From assembly GCA_937910785.1 (NCBI GenBank), contig CALDLG010000160.1, positions 1-20,801 on the forward strand: 20,801 bases of DNA, read 5' to 3'. Source of the DNA: an uncultured Lachnospiraceae bacterium. GTDB taxonomy: Bacteria; Bacillota; Clostridia; Lachnospirales; Lachnospiraceae. Position numbers and translations under genes: made by a program. The notes under the pieces are model-generated. The model saw nothing but the letters and a program-made list of their open reading frames with translations. It was not told the DNA's origin and ran no database searches. Positions 16,662 to 20,801 of this stretch are shown here, piece by piece. Numbering within the stretch: position 1 is the stretch's first letter; every line of letters starts with the position of its first letter.

Positions 16662-17006
16662 ATGAAAACAGTAAAAAACAATGTATGGAACTTTAACGAA
16701 GACATCGATTTTGAGGTGTGCGGTGAGGGTGTTCAGAGAAAGATTTTAAGCTACACCGATGAGGTTATGTGTGTGGAGAATCATTTCGAAAAAGGAGCGG
16801 TGGGCGTTCTGCATCATCATCCTCATACACAGATCACCTATATCGCATCGGGAAAATTTGAATTTACGATCGGAGAAGAGAAAAAAGTGGTAAGCGCCGG
16901 AGACAGTCTTTTAAAAAAGGACGGCGTGGAGCATGGATGTGTCTGTCTGGAAGAAGGAATTCTGGTCGATATTTTTGCGCCGATGCGGGAAGATTTTATA
17001 AAATGA
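16662..17006 (+). CDS. KdgF-like cupin (probable unsaturated uronate-processing enzyme)
   Basis: 114 residues, one cupin barrel. The metal site reads H51-x-H53-PHT-Q57 (LHHHPHTQITYIASG) with H91 in GDSLLKKDGVEHG. A Gln in place of the usual Glu, and the end VDIFAPMREDF with its Asp, Phe and Arg, match the KdgF family. KdgF speeds ring opening of the 4,5-unsaturated uronates released from pectin or alginate to a linear keto sugar. Size and motif order fit that family, but many small cupins look alike, so function is probable, not certain. The neighbours (MFS, TRAP, YesMN-type regulation) fit uptake of sugar acids. ATG 16662 has AAGGAG 12 bases upstream. GTG 16632, with AAAGGA 5 bases upstream, would add ten residues and is a real alternative. 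Confidence 0.8.
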   Translation: MKTVKNNVWNFNEDIDFEVCGEGVQRKILSYTDEVMCVENHFEKGAVGVLHHHPHTQITYIASGKFEFTIGEEKKVVSAGDSLLKKDGVEHGCVCLEEGILVDIFAPMREDFIK

Positions 17007-17031
17007 TATTTGTGGCGAGATTGGGGGAAAG

Positions 17032-17613
17032 ATGGGGATGGAATTGCAGATTACGGGCATGACAGGTTTGAAAGAAGCGGCAGCGAACAGACAGAGCGCA
17101 GGCTTTGTGTCCGGGAAGAGGAAGACGGAGAGCAGGGAAGCCCCCAGGACAGCGCGTTCCGAAGGCGTCAGGGAAAAGATGCTTCAGGAAGCGGATGGCG
17201 CGACGGTGGCCATTTCGGCGGAGGGGCTCGGTCTTGTCGAAAAGAGGGAAGAGGAGAAAACTTTAAGAGAAGAGCGGGAATGGCAAAGGTATCAGGAAAT
17301 GCTGGAAAAGTCTAAAGAAGCGGCCGAAGCGCAGAAGGAAGGCTTCGGAGATCTGGCAAAGGCATTCGAAATCGCAAGGCGGATTCTGAACGGCGATATT
17401 GTGCCGCCGCAGGATGAGGCGTTTCTGATGGAATTTAACAGCGAGATCTATATGCGTGTGAAAAGCATGGCCGAGAGGAAGGAAGATCCGGAAGAGTATG
17501 ATTCCCTGCTGGAAGAAGAGAAGGATGAGAAAGGCGGCATGCATTCCATTAAAAAGGGCATCCCCGAATCAGGACACCCTTTTTCTGCCGATGCGCCTGA
17601 CGGCGTGTATTGA
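17032..17613 (+). CDS. Hypothetical protein, helical, possibly Lachnospiraceae-specific
   Basis: 193 residues, no known domain. The first 60 are basic and low in structure. Residues about 65-115 form a long charged helix (EKREEEKTLREEREWQRYQE). The core that looks conserved is AFEIARRILNGDIVPPQDEAFLMEFNSEIYM, about residues 109-140. Proteins with a similar pattern (a helix, GD-VP-DE-FLM) seem familiar from Lachnospiraceae, but I cannot name a family. The last 20 residues overlap a hairpin with A and T arms (17551-17584), odd for coding DNA; the tail may be a read-through extension. It lies 25 bp after the cupin gene. ATG 17038 is an equally possible start. No secretion signal is seen. Confidence 0.7.
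   Translation: MGMELQITGMTGLKEAAANRQSAGFVSGKRKTESREAPRTARSEGVREKMLQEADGATVAISAEGLGLVEKREEEKTLREEREWQRYQEMLEKSKEAAEAQKEGFGDLAKAFEIARRILNGDIVPPQDEAFLMEFNSEIYMRVKSMAERKEDPEEYDSLLEEEKDEKGGMHSIKKGIPESGHPFSADAPDGVY
17551..17584 (-). terminator. Intrinsic terminator for the minus-strand gene, inside the + gene's 3' end
   Basis: AAAAAGGG (17551-17558) pairs with CCCTTTTT (17577-17584), with a second short pairing (TCC/GGA) in the loop. Read on the minus strand, it begins about 36 bases after the stop at 17620 and its 3' arm ends in a T-run, a typical terminator. Read on the + strand, it would end transcripts 29 bases before the stop at 17613. Confidence 0.65.
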
Positions 17614-17619
17614 GACGGG

Positions 17620-17916
17620 TCAGCAGTATTCCCGCATATTGATAAAATTGTAATACGGGAGAGCTTTTTTCGTGTAACCGCTTGTGCGGATGCAGATTTC
17701 TTTTTGCTCTTCCTTTTTACATGCTTCGTCAAAAACCTCGGAAAAGAATTTCTTCGAGAGCGCTTCTGACGAATCCCGTTTGGACTGGTGTTTTTGGTCG
17801 TCGGAAGATGCCTTCCTCGGACGCGGAATCACCGTAACCGCCTGAACTTTATAAAGCTTGTCATATCCGTATGCTTCGAGTCCCTCCTTGGAATCAACTT
17901 TTTTTGTTCTATTCAT
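17620..17916 (-). CDS. Small hypothetical protein, minus strand
   Basis: 98 residues, no known domain. It starts MNRTKKVDSKEG. A Ser/Lys/Asp-rich middle follows, then an acidic helix (SKKFFSEVFDEACKKE) and a distinctive end, IRTSGYTKKALPYYNFINM followed by REYC. Reasons to call it real are the protein-like composition, a terminator at the right distance (17551-17584) and a position convergent with the + strand run, stops six bases apart. The frame stays open upstream to 18207, but that part is antisense to the flavoprotein gene and is rejected. No good ribosome site precedes ATG 17916, which lowers confidence. The C-terminal motif looks conserved in Lachnospiraceae; I cannot name it. Confidence 0.62.
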   Translation of the reverse strand: MNRTKKVDSKEGLEAYGYDKLYKVQAVTVIPRPRKASSDDQKHQSKRDSSEALSKKFFSEVFDEACKKEEQKEICIRTSGYTKKALPYYNFINMREYC

Positions 17917-18010
17917 TATATCGGCGGAAATGTTCGGAAAATAAAGAGGCGGGAAGCGAAATTTACAGATAAAAATATGACTGACAGAACAGGCAGGAAT
18001 GGAGGCAGAT

Positions 18011-18628
18011 ATGAAAGTAATGTTAGTAAACGGAAGTTCCAGAAACAATGGATGTACCGATACGGCCCTGCGTGAAGCGGAAAGAGCGCTGAGGGAGGAA
18101 GGAATTGAAACGGAGTATTTTTTTATCGGGAATGAGCCGCTTGCAGATTGTCTGGGATGCGGCAGGTGCCGGGAGACGGGAAAGTGCGTTCTTGAGGATT
18201 CCGTCAATATATTCGTGGAAAAGGCGAGGGAATGCGACGGGTTCCTGTTCGGTTCGCCGGTTTATTATGCACATCCAAGCGGCAGACTGTTAAGCTTCAT
18301 GGACCGGGCTTTTTATTCGGGAAAAAGCGCTTTCGCCTTTAAGCCCGCGGCAGCCGTGCTGAGCGCAAGAAGAGCCGGAACGACGGCGTCTTTCGATGTC
18401 ATCAACAAATACTTTACGATTTCTTCCATGCCCATCGTTTCTTCTACTTATTGGAATCATGTGTACGGAAACCGTCCGGAAGAGGTTATGCAGGATAAAG
18501 AGGGACTGATGACGATGTACAATATCGGCAAAAATATGGCATGGCTGTTAAAATGCATCGAACTTGGAAAGGAAAATGGTATTTCCATACCGCAGAATGA
18601 GAAGGTTACGATGAACTTTATCCGCTGA
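18011..18628 (+). CDS. Iron-sulfur-flavoprotein-like NAD(P)H-dependent FMN reductase
   Basis: 205 residues, flavodoxin-like fold. The FMN phosphate loop is NGSSRNNGCTDTAL (about residues 7-20). Next comes CLGCGRCRETGKC (about 47-59), a CX2CX2CX5C spacing that fits the compact 4Fe-4S motif of archaeal-type iron-sulfur flavoproteins. FGSPVYYAHPSG is the second flavin loop. The C-terminal half is helical. It should carry electrons between a reduced donor and small acceptors such as quinones or oxygen species; the substrate is not readable. ATG 18011 follows GGAGG (18001-18005) by five bases, which favours it over ATG 17999. It is divergent from the small minus-strand gene, with a 94-bp gap in which I see no clear promoter. 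Confidence 0.86.
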   Translation: MKVMLVNGSSRNNGCTDTALREAERALREEGIETEYFFIGNEPLADCLGCGRCRETGKCVLEDSVNIFVEKARECDGFLFGSPVYYAHPSGRLLSFMDRAFYSGKSAFAFKPAAAVLSARRAGTTASFDVINKYFTISSMPIVSSTYWNHVYGNRPEEVMQDKEGLMTMYNIGKNMAWLLKCIELGKENGISIPQNEKVTMNFIR

Positions 18629-18736
18629 AATGAAAAGTGCGCCGCAGGAAAAGCAGGCGCCGTCATGAAGCGGATGTGAATGCAGTGCCGCGAAGCAGCG
18701 TCAATAGATACCTGCGAATGTTCCTGCACAGAAAAG

Positions 18737-18800
18737 AGGTTGACAGATGACTACCTTTTGATGTATGATGAACTCATACAAGGTAGTCAAATGTCAACCT
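18737..18800 (+). promoter_or_regulatory. Promoter embedded in a long inverted repeat, probable BlaI-like operator
   Basis: Two 21-bp arms (18737-18757 and 18780-18800) are inverted copies matching at 19 of 21 positions: AGGTTGACA, two variable bases, TGACTACCTT. An inner pair GTATGA/TCATAC (18763-18768, 18774-18779) lies between them. The left arm contains TTGACA (18740-18745); TATGAT (18764-18769) follows at 18 bp, a strong sigma-A promoter. The start point would be near 18776, so a dimer on each arm would cover the -35 and the initial transcribed region. BlaI-family repressors bind such dyads and usually regulate their own gene. The leader to 18887 is about 110 bases. Bases 18629-18736 hold no gene or clear signal. 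Confidence 0.75.
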
Positions 18801-18886
18801 TTTTGTGCAGAAGGAGTTTTACAACGGGAAATCACAGCGGGAGGACGGTATGGGGGCCGGCCCGGACGAAGAAGGGGGAAGAATCG

Positions 18887-19261
18887 ATGGTAAAATTGTC
18901 GGAAGCAGAATGGAAAGTGATGGATCTTCTGTGGGAGGAAGCGCCGCGGACGATTATGCAGATTACGAATCATTTCAGGGAAACGACCGGATGGACGAAA
19001 CATACGGTTATGACCTTTTTGCGCCGTATGGAGGAAAAGGGGGCCGTTCATTATGAAGAGGGAGAGCGGGCCAGACAGTATTATCCCGATATCGAAAAGG
19101 ACGAGGCGGCATTTCAGGAGACGGAGGAGTTTCTCGATAAGGTTTTTCATGGCCGTCTGGGACTGATGCTGAATACGATGGTAGAACGGAAGGCGCTTTC
19201 CGGGGAAGAGATATCGGAGCTTTATGAAATATTGAAAAAAGCAGAGGAGGAATCGTTATGA
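18887..19261 (+). CDS. BlaI/MecI-family winged-helix repressor
   Basis: 124 residues, standard for BlaI/MecI. The N-terminal winged helix (MVKLSEAEWKVMDLLWEE, then TVMTFLRRMEEKGAV, then the wing with REYYP-like RQYYP) binds DNA. The C-terminal part (AFQETEEFLDKVF and on) forms the dimer. Such repressors are cleaved or released when the partner BlaR1/MecR1 sensor is triggered. ATG 18887 has AAGGGGGAAG just upstream; the frame is open to 18680, but the extra residues do not resemble the family. Its stop overlaps the next start by four bases (ATGA), coupling it to the BlaR1-like gene. No beta-lactamase gene is in view, so the target is unknown. Confidence 0.93.
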   Translation: MVKLSEAEWKVMDLLWEEAPRTIMQITNHFRETTGWTKHTVMTFLRRMEEKGAVHYEEGERARQYYPDIEKDEAAFQETEEFLDKVFHGRLGLMLNTMVERKALSGEEISELYEILKKAEEESL

Positions 19262-20801
19262 GAGACCTGATGATTACTTCTTCGGTTTTGATTACAGCGG
19301 TATTGCTGATTCGTTATCTGACAAAGGGCAGGCTGAATCCGATTCTGCAATATGCGCTCTGGCTTCCGGTGGCGCTGCGTCTGGTAATTCCGGTGTCGTT
19401 GTGGAACAGCTCGTTCAGCGTCCTGAATCTGTTTCCCGAACAGCGGGCGGAGGACAGCGCGGACCGGTTCGCAGCGTCGAATGCGGGCGGTTTTGGGGAT
19501 TTGGCGGGCACGACAGGACCGGATGCAGGCAGCTTTGAAGATATGGAGGGTTTCACCGGAGCGGAAACGTCGAATGCCGGAGGTTATGGAAATTCTGAAG
19601 GGGTACCGGGCGGCAGGGATATGGGGAGTATCGGGGAAGCGCCGCGTGCGGACAGTTCCGGAGATTCTGCCGGAGCGTTACATGGCGGCGGTAAGGAGGA
19701 TTTGACGGGAACGAAAGCTGCTGCGGCGATGGCGGCTGGCCCCGGAATCCTTTCCCCGGATTTAAAGCGTATGCTGTCGGGGATCTGGCCTTTCATCTGG
19801 TCTGCGGGCGTGCTGTTTACCGGCGGTTATATGGTCTTTTTTCAGCTCAGATGGAAAAGATATCTGCGGGAGAACCGGAAACCGCTTGCGGGATGGAAGA
19901 AATACCGCGGCAGACTGTCCGTTTATACGGTCAGGAATCTGCCATCCCCCTGCCTGTCGGGCCGCTGTATCTATCTGACCGGAGAAATGGCGAAGGATGA
20001 AAGGCAGCTGAAGCACATTCTGGCTCATGAATATTGCCATTACAGACATCTGGACTTTCTGTGGGTCATTGTCCGGTGTGTTCTGACGGTGGTTTACTGG
20101 TTTCATCCGCTTGTATGGGCGGCGGCTTTTGTATCGAAGCAGGATAGTGAGCTTGCCTGTGACGAGGCGGCAATTTGTCTGCTTGGGGAAAGGGAACGGA
20201 CGGCTTACGGGAAGACGCTGCTTCGGCTGATTGCGGGTGAAAGCTGCGACAGGGGCCGGATCGGAATCGCCTCTACTATGAGCGGAGGCGAGAGGGGAAT
20301 CCGGGAAAGAATCTGCCGGATTGCCGGAAAACGGAATTATGTTGCGGTAACGGCGGGAATCGTGCTGCTTCTTTCTGCGGCCGTGGCTGTTGTGACCTTT
20401 ACCGGGGCGAAGAAGGCGCAGGGTACGGCTGATGAGCCGGATATGGGACAAAATATGACAACTGTGTCGGATTTTGCGGACGGACAGAACGGCGGAACAG
20501 ACACAGCGGAGCAGCCGCAGAAAGCGCAGGAGCCGGAAGCTCTGTGGAAGGAGCAGACGGAAGCAGAAATGGAAGCGCTAAAAAAAGAGGAGGCAGTTCT
20601 TGAGGAGCATCTGCAGTCGGAGATCGAAAAGATGGAAAGAGAACGCGGGGTGCTGGAAAAGCTGGCTTCCTATGATGCGGATATCGGTGAGAAGGGCAGC
20701 CGGGAAGGTGTTTACGGAATAGAGGACGCCCTGAATCCTTCGGATTTTGTACAGGCACATTATGAAGATTATGACTATTATATTGAAGAAATCAATAATA
20801 T
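19258..20801 (+). CDS. BlaR1/MecR1-like M56 membrane metallopeptidase (3' end outside window)
   Basis: 514 residues visible, open at the window end. Two membrane segments near the N-terminus are followed by a loop of about 90 residues rich in Gly, Ala, Ser and Asp (about 75-165), unusual for the family. Next is a membrane segment near 180-200, then the cytoplasmic M56 peptidase with zinc motif HEYCH (257-261) and the third ligand Glu 298 in SELACDE. A last membrane segment lies at about 361-378. The outer part after it is Gln/Glu-rich with a coiled coil (about 425-470) and shows no penicillin-binding motif up to the window end. It should cut or release the BlaI-like repressor when its outer part senses a signal that is probably not a beta-lactam. 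Start ATG 19258 lies in the blaI stop. Confidence 0.9.
   Translation, partial: MRDLMITSSVLITAVLLIRYLTKGRLNPILQYALWLPVALRLVIPVSLWNSSFSVLNLFPEQRAEDSADRFAASNAGGFGDLAGTTGPDAGSFEDMEGFTGAETSNAGGYGNSEGVPGGRDMGSIGEAPRADSSGDSAGALHGGGKEDLTGTKAAAAMAAGPGILSPDLKRMLSGIWPFIWSAGVLFTGGYMVFFQLRWKRYLRENRKPLAGWKKYRGRLSVYTVRNLPSPCLSGRCIYLTGEMAKDERQLKHILAHEYCHYRHLDFLWVIVRCVLTVVYWFHPLVWAAAFVSKQDSELACDEAAICLLGERERTAYGKTLLRLIAGESCDRGRIGIASTMSGGERGIRERICRIAGKRNYVAVTAGIVLLLSAAVAVVTFTGAKKAQGTADEPDMGQNMTTVSDFADGQNGGTDTAEQPQKAQEPEALWKEQTEAEMEALKKEEAVLEEHLQSEIEKMERERGVLEKLASYDADIGEKGSREGVYGIEDALNPSDFVQAHYEDYDYYIEEINN

Noticed and set aside
17551..17584. Hairpin as the end of the + strand operon
   Set aside because: It is too early for the + gene's stop codon; position fits the minus-strand gene better, though action on both strands is possible.
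17917..18207. N-terminal extension of the small minus-strand gene
   Set aside because: The extra residues are antisense to the flavoprotein gene and look random, so the start was placed at 17916.
18680..18886. Upstream extension of the BlaI-like gene
   Set aside because: It crosses the promoter and operator, and BlaI proteins begin at the MVKLSEAEW-type sequence encoded from 18887.
19762..20451. 229-residue open frame on the minus strand
   Set aside because: Antisense to the BlaR1-like peptidase, whose zinc motif and membrane segments are clear.
18887..20801. A beta-lactam resistance locus
   Set aside because: BlaI and BlaR1-like genes alone do not show this. No beta-lactamase or penicillin-binding protein gene is in the window and the visible sensor part lacks such a domain.

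Overview
The window looks like chromosomal DNA of a gut-type Lachnospiraceae (Clostridia) bacterium, of the broad kind that includes Hungatella, Enterocloster and Eisenbergiella. The reasons are a mid-range GC content, strong AGGAGG-type ribosome binding sites, long Clostridia-style hybrid kinases, a TRAP transporter beside a YesM/YesN-type two-component pair, and a BlaI/BlaR1-like pair. The genus is a guess. Nearly all genes lie on the + strand. I see no rRNA, tRNA, CRISPR array, insertion sequence or phage genes.

Region 1 (1-8083) is a signalling cluster. It begins with the 3' part of a hybrid histidine kinase carrying a pseudo-receiver, a receiver and an Hpt domain. Next is a membrane hybrid kinase with a complete DegV/FakB-type fatty-acid-binding domain fused to its C-terminus. 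Third is a response regulator whose output domain is a RelA/SpoT-type (p)ppGpp synthetase. A GlgX-type glycogen debranching enzyme follows 49 bp later. I read this as a possible phosphorelay feeding into alarmone synthesis, with a lipid-binding input and a link to stored carbon. The domain calls are strong; the pathway is inference.

Region 2 (about 8100-11850) is a complete TRAP transporter: a lipoprotein binding protein (DctP), the small membrane subunit (DctQ) and the large one (DctM). A small YcxB-like membrane protein and a stem-loop follow. Region 3 (11908-17613) is a close-packed + strand run: a YesM-type kinase, a YesN-type AraC regulator, a second DctP-like protein that appears membrane-anchored, an MFS transporter, a KdgF-like cupin and a small unknown protein. 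The second DctP-like protein may act as a ligand sensor for the kinase. The KdgF-like cupin suggests that the carbon source is an unsaturated uronate from pectin-like or alginate-like polymers.

Region 4 (17620-20801) holds a small minus-strand unknown gene convergent with region 3, with a hairpin terminator between them that overlaps the + gene's 3' end. An iron-sulfur-flavoprotein-like reductase follows. Last is a blaI-blaR1-like pair driven by a strong promoter embedded in a long inverted repeat. The BlaR1-like protein has an unusual low-complexity loop, and the visible part of its outer domain is not a penicillin-binding sensor. It runs off the end of the window.
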